A stretch of 64,000 bases of DNA from Deltaproteobacteria bacterium HGW-Deltaproteobacteria-15 (GTDB taxonomy: Bacteria; Desulfobacterota; DSM-4660; Desulfatiglandales; HGW-15). This document shows positions 43,847 to 52,489 of this stretch, piece by piece (positions within the stretch are counted from its first letter, which is position 1; the number at the start of each line of letters is the position of its first letter). The notes beneath the pieces were generated by a model. The model worked only from the letters and a program-made list of their open reading frames with translations, was not told where the DNA came from and made no database searches. Where the stretch lies: NCBI GenBank assembly GCA_002840535.1, contig PHBH01000004.1, positions 1 to 64,000 of the forward strand, read 5' to 3'. The position numbers and the translations under genes are program-made.

Positions 43847-45061
43847 ATGGATTTCAAACAAGCCGACAAACTCAAAGACGTCTGCTACGACATCCGCGGT
43901 CCGGCAATGAGGCATGCTCAACGCCTCGAAGAGGAAGGGAACCGGATCATCAAACTCAATATCGGAAACCCTGCGCTTTTCGGTCTCTTTGCACCGGATC
44001 AGATTATCTGCGACATCACTCGCAACATCAAAGATGCAGAGGGGTACAGCGATTCAAAGGGACTCTTTGCCGCGCGCAAGGCAATCATGCATTATTGCGA
44101 TCAGATCGGTATCAAGGGCGTGCAGGTCTCGGACATCTACACCGGGAACGGCGTGAGTGAGCTGATCGTCATGTCCATGCAGGCCCTTCTCAATGACGGT
44201 GACGAAATTCTGATCCCTTCGCCCGACTATCCTCTCTGGACCGCCGCAGTGAATCTCTCCGGCGGCAAGCCCGTCCATTACATGTGCGACGAGCAGTCGG
44301 AGTGGATGCCGGACATTCAGGACATCAGGAAGAAAATCTCACCCCGCACAAAGGGAATCGTAGTCATCAACCCGAACAATCCGACCGGAGCTGTGTACTC
44401 GCGTGATGTACTCGAAAGCATTATCGAGATTGCCCGCCAACATACACTCCTCGTCTTTGCGGACGAAATCTATGAACAAATCGTTTATGACGGGATCCGG
44501 CATGTCCCGATCGCATCCCTCTCGGATGATGTCTTCTCCATCACACTGAATGGCCTCTCAAAGGCATACCGGCTTGCAGGGTTTCGTTCCGGCTGGATGG
44601 TTTTGAGCGGCAACAGATCGAGAGCCGGAGAATACATAGAAGGCCTCGACGTACTCGCTTCCATGCGGTTGTGCAGCAATGTTGTGGCCCAGCTTGCCAT
44701 CCAGACGGCGCTCAACGGATGCCAGAACATCGATGATCTGATCCTGCCCGGCGGCAGACTCTGCGAACAAAGGGACCTCTGTTACAGAATGATTACGGAA
44801 ATACCAGGCATCACCTGCGTGAAGCCGCGAGGAGCGCTCTATCTCTTTCCGAAAATCGATCAAAAGAGATTCAAGGTCAAAGATGACACGAAGATGATCC
44901 TCGACCTTCTTCTCCAGGAAAAGGTTCTGCTGGTGCAGGGGACAGGGTTCAACTGGCCGGACCCGGATCACTTCAGAATAGTGTTTCTGCCGAGCACAGA
45001 GGACCTGAAAGAGGCGATCGGAAGGATTGCCCGCTTCTTTTCTCATTATACCCAGGAATAG
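43847..45061 (+). CDS. alaA: PLP-dependent aminotransferase, AlaA-like
   Basis: 404 residues, close to the usual 405 of E. coli AlaA. The start at 43847 (GGAG upstream) was chosen over an ATG 16 codons earlier. Class I fold: NIGNPALFG near 45, YTGNGVSELI, PSPDYPLWTAAVNLSGG, INPNNPTGAVYS, the Asp/Tyr cofactor site FADEIYEQIVYDG and the Schiff-base Lys in LNGLSKAYRLAGFRSGW. It likely interconverts alanine and pyruvate with glutamate and 2-oxoglutarate. Confidence 0.87.
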   Translation: MDFKQADKLKDVCYDIRGPAMRHAQRLEEEGNRIIKLNIGNPALFGLFAPDQIICDITRNIKDAEGYSDSKGLFAARKAIMHYCDQIGIKGVQVSDIYTGNGVSELIVMSMQALLNDGDEILIPSPDYPLWTAAVNLSGGKPVHYMCDEQSEWMPDIQDIRKKISPRTKGIVVINPNNPTGAVYSRDVLESIIEIARQHTLLVFADEIYEQIVYDGIRHVPIASLSDDVFSITLNGLSKAYRLAGFRSGWMVLSGNRSRAGEYIEGLDVLASMRLCSNVVAQLAIQTALNGCQNIDDLILPGGRLCEQRDLCYRMITEIPGITCVKPRGALYLFPKIDQKRFKVKDDTKMILDLLLQEKVLLVQGTGFNWPDPDHFRIVFLPSTEDLKEAIGRIARFFSHYTQE

Positions 45062-45133
45062 CAGCCCTCCGCGATCGCCACGTTAAGTCCGCCCGCGAAC
45101 CTCTATTTGCGGTCAACGTGAACGGAGGCGACC

Positions 45134-45220
45134 ATGCCGCGGTTGATGTTCGTTGATTGCTGCTGGAGTGCTTTTTGCTCAGTCCGGCGTGGCCTGTGCA
45201 GCCAAGGCCAGGTGTCCTGA
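45134..45220 (+). other. Short open frame with a good ribosome site, probably a relic
   Basis: GGAGG lies 5 bases before an ATG that opens 28 codons (MPRLMFVDCCWSAFC, then a polar tail). It may be the start of a flavoprotein-type gene truncated by deletion, but no homologous continuation is visible. Confidence 0.2.
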
Positions 45221-45236
45221 ACGTTCATGATGGGGT

Positions 45237-45917
45237 TTATTGCCGGGAACGATAGAGGGTGACCCGGTTGAACTCACGGGATTCATCCAGATCCGGCACC
45301 GTGTGGCTGTCATAGCCGCCTATAATGTCCATACCCTGGAGAGGCTGGCCCTTCAGTCGCGAGTCGGATACGAGCACGGCGCCGAACGTGCCCAGCATTG
45401 TTTCCAGCAGGGGCAGGTTTTCCGGGTCATAGAACACATCGGCCGCTGTAATGATCCAGTCATTGACATTCTCTTCCAGGATCTCTTCGATAGAAGAGGA
45501 AAAGCCCACCCCCACGCCGTTGATTTGTCCATTGAGCTCACCGGCCAGGAGCGCCTTTTCATCCAGATCGCAGAGGATGACTCGTTTTGCACCAACCAGC
45601 TTGGCGGCCATACCCACCACCCCGGACCCGGCCCCTAAATCCACCACGGTCTTGCCTCTTACCCAATCAGGATTGTCCAGCACATACCGGCCGAGCACCT
45701 GTCCGCTTGCCCAGCAGAAGCACCAATAAGGGGGATCGTCCATCAGCTCCAACACCTGCTTCCGGCTCAGGCTGTCGCGGGGATAATCCTCGTTCATCAG
45801 GTAAAGCGATAATTCCGGCACCTGTGGCAATTGAGTTTTTTCAAGCCTGCTCCCCGGTACGCGGGATTGCAGGTACTCTTGAAGGTAGGTGAAAAGCTTT
45901 TGGGTTCTGTCGTTCAT
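45237..45917 (-). CDS. PrmA/ETFB-type protein lysine methyltransferase-like
   Basis: 226 residues from 45917 (MNDRTQ); a TTG eight codons upstream is possible and no clear SD is seen. SAM-binding motif I is VVDLGAGSGVVGMAA near 100, with a following acidic LCDLDEKAL. The catalytic-type motif is ITAADVFYDPENLP and the N-terminal WCFCWASGQ element is typical of the ETF-beta/PrmA-like group. The expected role is methylation of a protein lysine; the target is unknown. Confidence 0.75.
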   Translation of the reverse strand: MNDRTQKLFTYLQEYLQSRVPGSRLEKTQLPQVPELSLYLMNEDYPRDSLSRKQVLELMDDPPYWCFCWASGQVLGRYVLDNPDWVRGKTVVDLGAGSGVVGMAAKLVGAKRVILCDLDEKALLAGELNGQINGVGVGFSSSIEEILEENVNDWIITAADVFYDPENLPLLETMLGTFGAVLVSDSRLKGQPLQGMDIIGGYDSHTVPDLDESREFNRVTLYRSRQ

Positions 45918-45954
45918 CGGGAATAATATTGTAAAACTCAATGAAAATGAAAGC

Positions 45955-46083
45955 TAGTGTAGTGTCTCAGGAATAGGTTTACCATGATGTCATTTCGGAC
46001 GGAGTGAGAAATCTTGCTTCTATGTGAGTTAAAGATCTCTCCCTGCGGTCGAGATGACAAGCAATCAGTGAGGCACTACACTA
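45955..46083. repeat. MITE-like inverted-repeat element, 129 bp
   Basis: The 15-base termini TAGTGTAGTGTCTCA and the complement of the right end differ at one base. Internal arms contain CATTTCGGACGGAGTGAG and its near-complement CTGCGGTCGAGATGACA. No gene lies inside. A half copy occurs at 20221-20268. Confidence 0.75.
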
Positions 46084-46104
46084 GTGATCTGTTTCCGGAA
46101 TAGA

Positions 46105-46416
46105 TCAGAGATCCGCATTTCTTAGATTTTCAGGCGAACCCGGAACGGTATGATTGAAACGGTCGGCATTCATCCTGTTTGACTTCAGCTCCCAAAGAAT
46201 ATCATCCGGTTCCGTGTTCATTTCAAGCCACGAGATGATCTCCTGTTTGACATCACCGGGGAGTGACTGTTCCAGAATTCTGAACTCCCTCCTGTTGTCA
46301 CTCCTGCTGTAAAGCATCATCACCTTCGCTCGAATGCTCTCACGAAGTCTGATGACTTCGCCTATGGTGAGTTCAAAAATGCACATTGCGCTTTCCACCT
46401 GTCTTCTTGTGCCCAT
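46105..46416 (-). CDS. Hypothetical protein, 103 residues
   Basis: A start at 46416 is preferred (GGGAG about 10 bases upstream) over one 16 codons earlier. The protein is soluble and helical, with IGEVIRLRESIRAKVMMLYSR near 18-38 and ISWLEMNTEPDDILWELK near 60. No cysteine cluster or known motif is visible. The 330 bases upstream to the next gene are AT-richer and contain two direct GATACAG copies, but no clear promoter. Confidence 0.45.
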   Translation of the reverse strand: MGTRRQVESAMCIFELTIGEVIRLRESIRAKVMMLYSRSDNRREFRILEQSLPGDVKQEIISWLEMNTEPDDILWELKSNRMNADRFNHTVPGSPENLRNADL

Positions 46417-46745
46417 AGTCAGCTTTCTCCCTTTTGAACTTCGATAGCCTGCTCCGTTATCCATAAACCCAGATCAACAAGGGCCAATCACGGCGAGTGC
46501 AGGAAGTGTCTTCATTTTATAGATAAGATAAAAGAAGGGAGATCCTGTATCTTTTTGAAGAATAGTCTGTATCTATTCTACTGGATTGCATCGTTCATAT
46601 CGGCTGCTTCATGACTTATGGGAAGCGACAAAGCATTTTTGTAAATGAGAGGGGCGGCAGCGGGAGGCTGGTCCCTTGCAACCAACGAGGACATCGAGGT
46701 GAGATCGCCTCGATGTCGATGAACATGGCGGTGGTCTCAGGGGAC

Positions 46746-47417
46746 TTAGGGGTTTGTCGCCGTCCTCGTGACGAGACCCTTTTCAAAGGCTATAGCCGTA
46801 AGAGCGGACGAGGTGTGAACGTCCAGCTTCCTCATGATGTTGCTCCTGTGCTTCTCCACGGTTTTCATGCTGATGCACAGGTAATCCGAGATCTCCTTGT
46901 TCTTGTACCCCTCGCCCACGAGCTTCAGGACCTCTCGCTCTCTTTCCGTGATCATGTCCCAGGAGGAGTGCGTCTTGAGGGTCTTACGGTCGTCCAGGAA
47001 CCCTGCCAGAACCTTCTCGGAAATGCTTGGACTCAGATAAGTCTTTCCATCGAGAACGCTCCTGATCGCAATGACCAGCTCGGAGCAGTTCGCATCCTTT
47101 AAACAGTACCCGTCCAACCCGGAGCGAAAGGATTCCAGGATGTAGTCCTCGGATTCATGAATGGTGAGGACAAGGATCTTGGTCTCGGGGAAGCGGCCCT
47201 TGAGATCCCGGATCACGGAGATTCCGTTCATCTTCGGCATAGAGAGGTCGAGCAGCAGGATGTCCGGATGGTAGTTCTCGACGCACCGGATCGCCTCGAG
47301 TCCATCCGCCGCCTCGCCGACTATTTCCAGATCTTCAATGGTCCTGAGCAGGGACTTCAAACCTTCCCTAAGGATTTTATGGTCTTCCGCTATCACTATT
47401 TTCCGTTTATGGACCAT
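46746..47417 (-). CDS. NarL/LuxR-family response regulator
   Basis: 223 residues from ATG 47417 with GGAGG 7 bases upstream. The receiver is complete (AEDHK, phospho-acceptor in ILLLDLSMPKMNG, LTIHES switch, LKDA Lys). The C-terminal HTH reads ITEREREVLKLVGEGYKNKEI and ISMKTVEKHRSNIMRKLDV. Unlike the regulator at 31143, all catalytic residues are present. A membrane histidine kinase lies 1.5 kb upstream on the same strand, beyond a radical SAM gene, and is a possible partner. Confidence 0.88.
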   Translation of the reverse strand: MVHKRKIVIAEDHKILREGLKSLLRTIEDLEIVGEAADGLEAIRCVENYHPDILLLDLSMPKMNGISVIRDLKGRFPETKILVLTIHESEDYILESFRSGLDGYCLKDANCSELVIAIRSVLDGKTYLSPSISEKVLAGFLDDRKTLKTHSSWDMITEREREVLKLVGEGYKNKEISDYLCISMKTVEKHRSNIMRKLDVHTSSALTAIAFEKGLVTRTATNP

Positions 47418-47504
47418 GGACAACCTCCCTGTAGAGTTTCAGTTCACCGCCCTTCCGTGCTCCACGGTGTTATCATGCAAAACCGCTGGATCGTGTCATG
47501 AGAA

Positions 47505-47536
47505 CCCGCCTTTGTTTCCTCTTTTCAAAGGGCGGG
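47505..47536. other. Hairpin in a 445-bp gene-free gap
   Basis: CCCGCCTTTG and CAAAGGGCGGG form a stem of about 10 bp with an 11-base loop. The gap 47418-47862 also has a smaller CGCCT/AGGCG hairpin near 47680-47695. I see no coding sequence or RNA gene in it; it must contain the regulator promoter. Confidence 0.4.
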
Positions 47537-47862
47537 AAAGTGCCGCCTTCCTGTGCGGAAAGATTTGCTGGACCATAGAATGGGTTCGACGCTTTGCAAA
47601 GCCTCTGGGTGCATCCGAATGAATAGCACGGTTTTTACGACTGAATGTGGTGGAATTAAAGCAGGTGCTTCCTGTATTTCGCCTGAAAAAAAGGCGTAAA
47701 AGTTTTGGACCGTCTCAGGGAAAGCGCGTTCTCACTACCTGAGATACCCTGGGTTCACAGGAAGAGGGGTGGCTGACGGCACGTGGATTGGAGTGGCCGA
47801 TGGATGGATAAAAGAGAGGCGGAAGCTGACGAGCCTCGGGAACTTCCGTTCTATTTGGTCCG

Positions 47863-48798
47863 TCACAACCCTCGCATGGATTCGGGGCGGAGCAGGTCCG
47901 GGTTGTCCAGCGCGGCCTGAATGGTCTGCAACAGACTCTCCTTGTCGCCGGGAAGGGTCCCACGAAGGGGCAGATAGTTGGAGGCGTGATTTGTCCGAAA
48001 GACGATGGGCCCGGGGCCGTCGATATTCCGGATCATCAGATGGAGCTCTTTCAGCACCTCCACGGGGTCTGTTACAAGCTCGAACTCCCCTTTCTTCACC
48101 ATTGCGTCAAGCGGCGAATTCGGCACCACCATGAGCGTGAGAGCAGAGAAAAAGGTGGGGTTCATCTGACCCGCAGCCTTCCCGGTCCTGGTGGCATGCT
48201 GCCTCCATAGCCTTCTCCCGCCGAGGCCGAGGATCACAGTGACCGAGGTCTGTATCCCTGCCATGTTCGCCTTCTTCACTGAATCGATTTGATCCTGAAC
48301 GGTCGCGCCCTTGTTCATCAGATCCAGGACCTCCTGGTCCCCGCTTTCAACACCCACGAACACGAGCTTGAGACCTGCCTGGCGCAACTCCCTCAGCTCT
48401 GCGTCGCTTTTTCTCAGGATATCGCCGCAGCAGGCATAGCAGGAGACCTGTTTGAGAGCCGGGAAAGCCTCGTAGCACTTTTCGAGAATCTTCAGGAGCT
48501 CCCCTGTCTTGATGATCATCGCGTTCGAATCCAGGAGGAAGATCTTGTCCACGCGATCTCCATGGGCCTCTTTCGCGATCTCGATGTCTTCGAGGATCTC
48601 TTCGGTAGGCCGTATTCTGAACCTCTTCTCGGGGACCTTTCTGTCAAAAATGTAGGAAGTGCAGAAGTAACACCTTCCCGCGGCCGCAGAGGAGCACCCC
48701 ACTGTCGCCTGTATCAACAGAGAGTAGGCCTCACTGGGCGGCCGATAAATCGGCTCGGCATAGAACATTTCTCTTCTTCGCGGCTTATCCCTGTTCAT
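47863..48798 (-). CDS. Radical SAM protein with CX7CX2C cluster motif
   Basis: 311 residues. The cluster motif is Cys35, Cys43 and Cys46 in VGCSSAAAGRCYFC, with seven rather than the canonical three residues between the first two cysteines, a spacing also seen in some Elp3/YgiQ-like proteins. Barrel motifs include DKIFLLDSNAMI, YACCGDILR, KLVFVGVESGDQEVLDLM and TVILGLGG. The rest resembles oxygen-independent coproporphyrinogen III oxidase-like and MiaB-like barrels without added domains. The reaction is unknown. It lies between the NarL regulator and the kinase on the same strand. Confidence 0.8.
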   Translation of the reverse strand: MNRDKPRRREMFYAEPIYRPPSEAYSLLIQATVGCSSAAAGRCYFCTSYIFDRKVPEKRFRIRPTEEILEDIEIAKEAHGDRVDKIFLLDSNAMIIKTGELLKILEKCYEAFPALKQVSCYACCGDILRKSDAELRELRQAGLKLVFVGVESGDQEVLDLMNKGATVQDQIDSVKKANMAGIQTSVTVILGLGGRRLWRQHATRTGKAAGQMNPTFFSALTLMVVPNSPLDAMVKKGEFELVTDPVEVLKELHLMIRNIDGPGPIVFRTNHASNYLPLRGTLPGDKESLLQTIQAALDNPDLLRPESMRGL

Positions 48799-48962
48799 GG
48801 CGCCATAACCCTGTTTGTGGTTGGACTCTTGAAGTCCTTCTCATTCATTATTACCATTTGCCGGGCGCCGATCCAATTCCCTATTTGAGAAATCGGGCTT
48901 GCCCATTCCTTCCGCCTCCCGCCGTCACAACCTCACTCCCAAATACAAAACCGTGTTCAGTT

Positions 48963-50522
48963 CTATATGGAAATGGCCCTGTCGTCAGTTTCCGGCAGGA
49001 CCTCTGCGGCGGTTACAGGGATAATGAAGCGAAAGGTACTTCCCATGCCTTCCCCCTGGCTTTCGGCCCAGATCCTGCCGCCGTGGAGCTCAACGAGTTT
49101 CCGTGTCAACGACAGGCCTAACCCCGTTCCTTTGTATTCCCTGCCGGCTGAACTGTCCACCTGCTCGAATGTTTCGAAAATCCGATCCAGGTCTTTCGCC
49201 AGTATGCCTATCCCGGTGTCAGCCACGGTGATTTCTACGAAAGCCCCGGAGTCCTCTGAATGGAGAATACCGTTCCCCTCGGATACCCGGCGCGCTGTGA
49301 GTTGGATGGAACCGCCGTCCTTTGTGAACTTTGCCGCATTGGAGAGGAGGTTGTAAAGGATTTGCTTCAGCATGCGCTCGTCGGCCCTGATCCTGTCCGG
49401 AATGTTGCCTGTATTCAAGAAAATGCGTATGCCATGCTTCATTGCCTTTTCCTTGATCATAGCCAGCGAGTTCTCCAGGAGATCTTTTATCTCCACGTCG
49501 GCAGGCCGCAAGTCGAGTTTTCCGGCCTCCACCTTTGAAAGGTCCAGGATGTCGTTGATCAGCGATAGAAGGTGACGGCTGCTTTGGAGGACATCGGAGA
49601 GATATTCCCCCTGGATTTTGGTGAGGTGCCCGAACCGTCCATCTACAACAAGCTCTGTGAAGCCTATGATATGGTTCAAGGGAGTGCGCAGCTCATGGCT
49701 CATGTTGGCGAGAAACTGGCTCTTCGCCCTGTCGGCCGTCTCGGCCTTTTTTCGGGATTTTTCGAGCTGCAGCGATTTCTCCTTGAGCTCGACAATGAGT
49801 TTTCTGGCAAACTCCAATGACGCTCGGGTCTTGCTCTTGATGAGATCGGACGTTCTTGCGGTGAACGAAAGATAGATGTTGGTAAAGTATATGAAGCAGG
49901 TTTTTGCCGCTTCCGTGGTAAAAGAAATGGCTCGTTCCTCGAAATAGAACAGATAGAGAATGAGGAGGATGTAGCCAATGACGGAGAGGTGAGACAAAAG
50001 GAGCGCCCTCTTGAAACCAGCGTTTGCCTGATCGGCAATTCGGGCCATGAGCAGAAAAAACAGAAGACTCTTCTCCCCCCCGGTGTGATAGATGAAAAGG
50101 ACGAAAATAACGATGTCGGCAGCCAGAAAGAAAACGCCTAGATGTACCCGCCGCACTTTTTCAAAGAGACAAAAAAGGGCGAGCCACGAAAGAAGCGTGT
50201 AGGAAGAGACGATGATGAGCAGCGATCCGAAGTCCTGCCACGAAAAATGATTCTGGATATATCGATTGTGCAGGAAGACGAAAAAGCATATGAACCCGAA
50301 TCCGAGCAACCGGAGTGCAGGAATCTCGACTACATGGAGCCGATATTGTCGTCTTGCCTTGTACTTTTCAGCCTTCTCCGGATCAATTTCCAGTTGAATG
50401 GAACTTTTTTCACGCTCTGCCTTCAAACCATTCACCGCTCTTGATCTTGGCTCGTGAAGTGTGAATCCTTTCCGGTGAGATGCCGGAGTTCGATCTACCC
50501 TAATCCCAGAGTTTAACTGCAA
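48963..50522 (-). CDS. Membrane sensor histidine kinase
   Basis: 519 residues from a TTG without a clear SD, so the N-terminus is uncertain (up to 60 residues may be untranslated). Six predicted membrane helices (about 70-230) form the sensing part. A coiled linker leads to HisKA: FLANMSHELRTPLNHI, with the phospho-accepting His near 278. The ATPase has the N box QILYNLLSNAAKF, G1 VADTGIGI, the F box FETFEQVDSS and G2 GTGLGLSLTRKLVELHGG. No receiver is fused. The ligand is unknown. The response regulator partner may be the NarL gene at 46746, although HisKA kinases usually pair with OmpR/NtrC types. Confidence 0.85.
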   Translation of the reverse strand: MQLNSGIRVDRTPASHRKGFTLHEPRSRAVNGLKAEREKSSIQLEIDPEKAEKYKARRQYRLHVVEIPALRLLGFGFICFFVFLHNRYIQNHFSWQDFGSLLIIVSSYTLLSWLALFCLFEKVRRVHLGVFFLAADIVIFVLFIYHTGGEKSLLFFLLMARIADQANAGFKRALLLSHLSVIGYILLILYLFYFEERAISFTTEAAKTCFIYFTNIYLSFTARTSDLIKSKTRASLEFARKLIVELKEKSLQLEKSRKKAETADRAKSQFLANMSHELRTPLNHIIGFTELVVDGRFGHLTKIQGEYLSDVLQSSRHLLSLINDILDLSKVEAGKLDLRPADVEIKDLLENSLAMIKEKAMKHGIRIFLNTGNIPDRIRADERMLKQILYNLLSNAAKFTKDGGSIQLTARRVSEGNGILHSEDSGAFVEITVADTGIGILAKDLDRIFETFEQVDSSAGREYKGTGLGLSLTRKLVELHGGRIWAESQGEGMGSTFRFIIPVTAAEVLPETDDRAISI

Positions 50523-50642
50523 ATACTACGCCAGAACACTGCCTGATCTCGCCAGGCGATGCAGGAGCACATGAACATCAGCCTCAAACAGCACCGTGAC
50601 GGGCGTCATTTTGCAGGTCGCTTCCCAGGGGAACCTCAGTTT

Positions 50643-51992
50643 TCAGCAAGAACATCCCTTCGGGGAAAAGGGGCAGCGGCCCAGTTCCACTTTTTCTCTG
50701 GGGAGAGGCGATTGCCCGTCAATCTTCACGCCTTTCGTATGCTCCAATTCCCGAAGCAGGTCGTTCAGGACTACCGATGCCTCGGCAGTGAGCTTGACGC
50801 AGCCCATGGGGTTCTCCCCGCCGAAGCTGTCGAGGATGTCCATGCATTTCAGGGAACCGAACTGGCTGAGAAACCGGCTCTTGAACTGATTGACGAGGGC
50901 GCCGCATTCCCTCAGATCGTCTCCAGGGTTTTCTCTGCCCGCAAGCACACCCAGAGCCATAACACCGCCGGTGAATGCGCCGCAGAGCTCCTGGGTGGAT
51001 CCGGCAATGCCTCCTCCGAACCCGGAGGCTGCTTTGATGACATCCGGGTGGGCTTTCCCTGAGAATGTTTCCAATAATGCTTTTGAGATGACTTCAGCAC
51101 AATGAAGCCCCGACTGGTAATGGCCATAGACTTTCTTTTTGATCTGCTTACCCGCGTCGGCATCGCTCTTCCGGTACTCTTTCAGCTCTCTTGTCTGAAG
51201 AGGCTTCAGAGCCTCGATTCTTGCAGAGGCAATGGAGCCTTCGAAGCCTTTGCCTGGGAACCACTTGCCGATGAAGTTTTCACTTCCTTTCACAACCTCG
51301 ACCTTCACATCAATGAAGCCGGTTTCCTCCAGCAGCCTCGTCACGCTTTCCGCGGACTCGGCGCCTCCTACACAGGCCGAAATCAGGGAGAGATCCCTTC
51401 GGACCTCGTCAGACAAGGGAGATATGGCCACGATGTCGGATACGGCGAGTCTTCCTCCCCCTTTGAGCACCCGGTATGTCTCTTTAAACACCTTCTGTTT
51501 TTCCGGAGAGAGATTGATCACGCAGTTGGATATGATCACGTCGACACTCTCGTCGGCAACCGGAAGATGTTCGATTTCACCAAGGCGGAATTCCACGTTT
51601 TTGATTCCCTCCTTGCCGGCGCTATCCCTTACTTTGCTCACCATCTCCGGTGTCATGTCCACTCCGATTACCTTCCCCGTTTCGCCAACCGCCCGTGCGG
51701 CCACGAAACAATCGAATCCTCCGCCGCTCCCGAGATCGAGAACCGTTTCACCCGGTTTCAATGAAGCAAGGGCGACCGGATTGCCGCACCCGAGTCCCAT
51801 GTTTGCCCCTTCAGGAGCTTGAGCGAACTCCTCTTTCGAGTATCCAAGGTCAACGGCCATTTCCTCTAATGTGCTGCCGGCGCTCCCGCAGCATCCTGAT
51901 CCGCAGCCGCATCCCTTCGCGGATCCCCTCGCTATCCCGGCATACCTCTCCCTGACTTCCTTGCGAATCTCTTCGACACTTCTCATTTCCAT
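50643..51992 (-). CDS. arsM: Arsenite methyltransferase ArsM fused to a C_GCAxxG redox domain
   Basis: 449 residues; GGGAGGG lies 4-5 bases before the ATG. Residues 1-270 are ArsM: SAM motif VLDLGSGGGFDCF, GVDMTPEMVSKV, and the three arsenic-binding cysteines Cys69 (LGCGNP), Cys157 (SNCVINL) and Cys207 (SACVGG). The N-terminal CGCGSGCCGS (28-37) adds more thiols. Residues 285-415 form a C_GCAxxG_C_C domain (Cys298, Cys337, Cys363, Cys383, Cys398). The tail ends RCPFSPKGCSC. ArsM methylates As(III) with SAM and thiols; the fused domain may supply or recycle reductant. ArsR lies upstream and a palindromic operator candidate is between them. Confidence 0.88.
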   Translation of the reverse strand: MEMRSVEEIRKEVRERYAGIARGSAKGCGCGSGCCGSAGSTLEEMAVDLGYSKEEFAQAPEGANMGLGCGNPVALASLKPGETVLDLGSGGGFDCFVAARAVGETGKVIGVDMTPEMVSKVRDSAGKEGIKNVEFRLGEIEHLPVADESVDVIISNCVINLSPEKQKVFKETYRVLKGGGRLAVSDIVAISPLSDEVRRDLSLISACVGGAESAESVTRLLEETGFIDVKVEVVKGSENFIGKWFPGKGFEGSIASARIEALKPLQTRELKEYRKSDADAGKQIKKKVYGHYQSGLHCAEVISKALLETFSGKAHPDVIKAASGFGGGIAGSTQELCGAFTGGVMALGVLAGRENPGDDLRECGALVNQFKSRFLSQFGSLKCMDILDSFGGENPMGCVKLTAEASVVLNDLLRELEHTKGVKIDGQSPLPREKVELGRCPFSPKGCSC

Positions 51993-52009
51993 GACGCCCT
52001 CCCTAATGC

Positions 52010-52027
52010 GATAGTTCGAAAACTATC
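52010..52027. promoter_or_regulatory. Palindromic operator candidate upstream of arsM
   Basis: GATAGTTCGAAAACTATC is a 7+4+7 perfect inverted repeat 18 bases upstream of the arsM start. It shares the TTCGAA-type core with the TTCGAAACATGTCGAA dyad at the arsR start, as expected of sites for one ArsR. Confidence 0.6.
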
Positions 52028-52055
52028 GAAATATATGGATAAAAAAAGAGCACCT

Positions 52056-52442
52056 CTACGATTTAAAAAAGCCTTCCAAATCTTTAATGATCTCGGAGTC
52101 CACCCAGCACTCGATCTTTTGCCCTGCACGTCTCATCCTGATAAGTCCTGCCTGGCGGAGCTCTTTGATATGATGGGAGACTGTCGAGGGGACAATGTCC
52201 AGATCCTTGGCCAGGTCGCCGACACTCGTGCTTTCCTGGGCTTCGATCGTCCACACTGTCCCCGGAACACAGCAGGAGACGAGGCGCAGAAAGATCTTCA
52301 GCCGGTGGGGGTTTGAAAGGGCCTTGAAGATTCCGGAGTACCTTTCCACATCGACAGGCTTTGGCGGATTCTGTCTTATAGCGTCACAACAAGCTTCCGA
52401 ACTCAGTTTGACTTTAGCATCGTCTGTTTTATTGTTCGACAT
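52056..52442 (-). CDS. arsR: ArsR-family metalloregulator
   Basis: 128 residues from ATG 52442. The winged helix is clear: SGIFKALSNPHRLKIFLRLV near 34-53, then a Cys pair in SCCVPGT, and the recognition helix IVPSTVSHHIKELRQAG. A second Cys pair (EACCDA near 16-19) could add As(III) or other metal ligands. A consensus sigma-70 promoter ends seven bases before the ATG, so the message is probably leaderless. It should repress its own gene and arsM until As(III) binds. Confidence 0.88.
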   Translation of the reverse strand: MSNNKTDDAKVKLSSEACCDAIRQNPPKPVDVERYSGIFKALSNPHRLKIFLRLVSCCVPGTVWTIEAQESTSVGDLAKDLDIVPSTVSHHIKELRQAGLIRMRRAGQKIECWVDSEIIKDLEGFFKS

Positions 52443-52449
52443 GTTTCGA

Positions 52450-52478
52450 ATTATAGGCATTAAGCAGAAACCTGTCAA
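52450..52478 (-). promoter_or_regulatory. Perfect consensus sigma-70 promoter of arsR
   Basis: TTGACA (52473-52478) and TATAAT (52450-52455) are separated by exactly 17 bases. Counting seven bases on puts the start point on or beside the ATG. The dyad TTCGAAACATGTCGAA overlaps the start point, a natural place for ArsR to block. Confidence 0.85.
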
Positions 52479-52489
52479 GGGTTTTATTG

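Noticed and set aside
48519..48540. GTTCGAATCC-like T-arm suggesting a tRNA
   Set aside because: It lies inside the radical SAM coding sequence, with no acceptor or anticodon stems around it.
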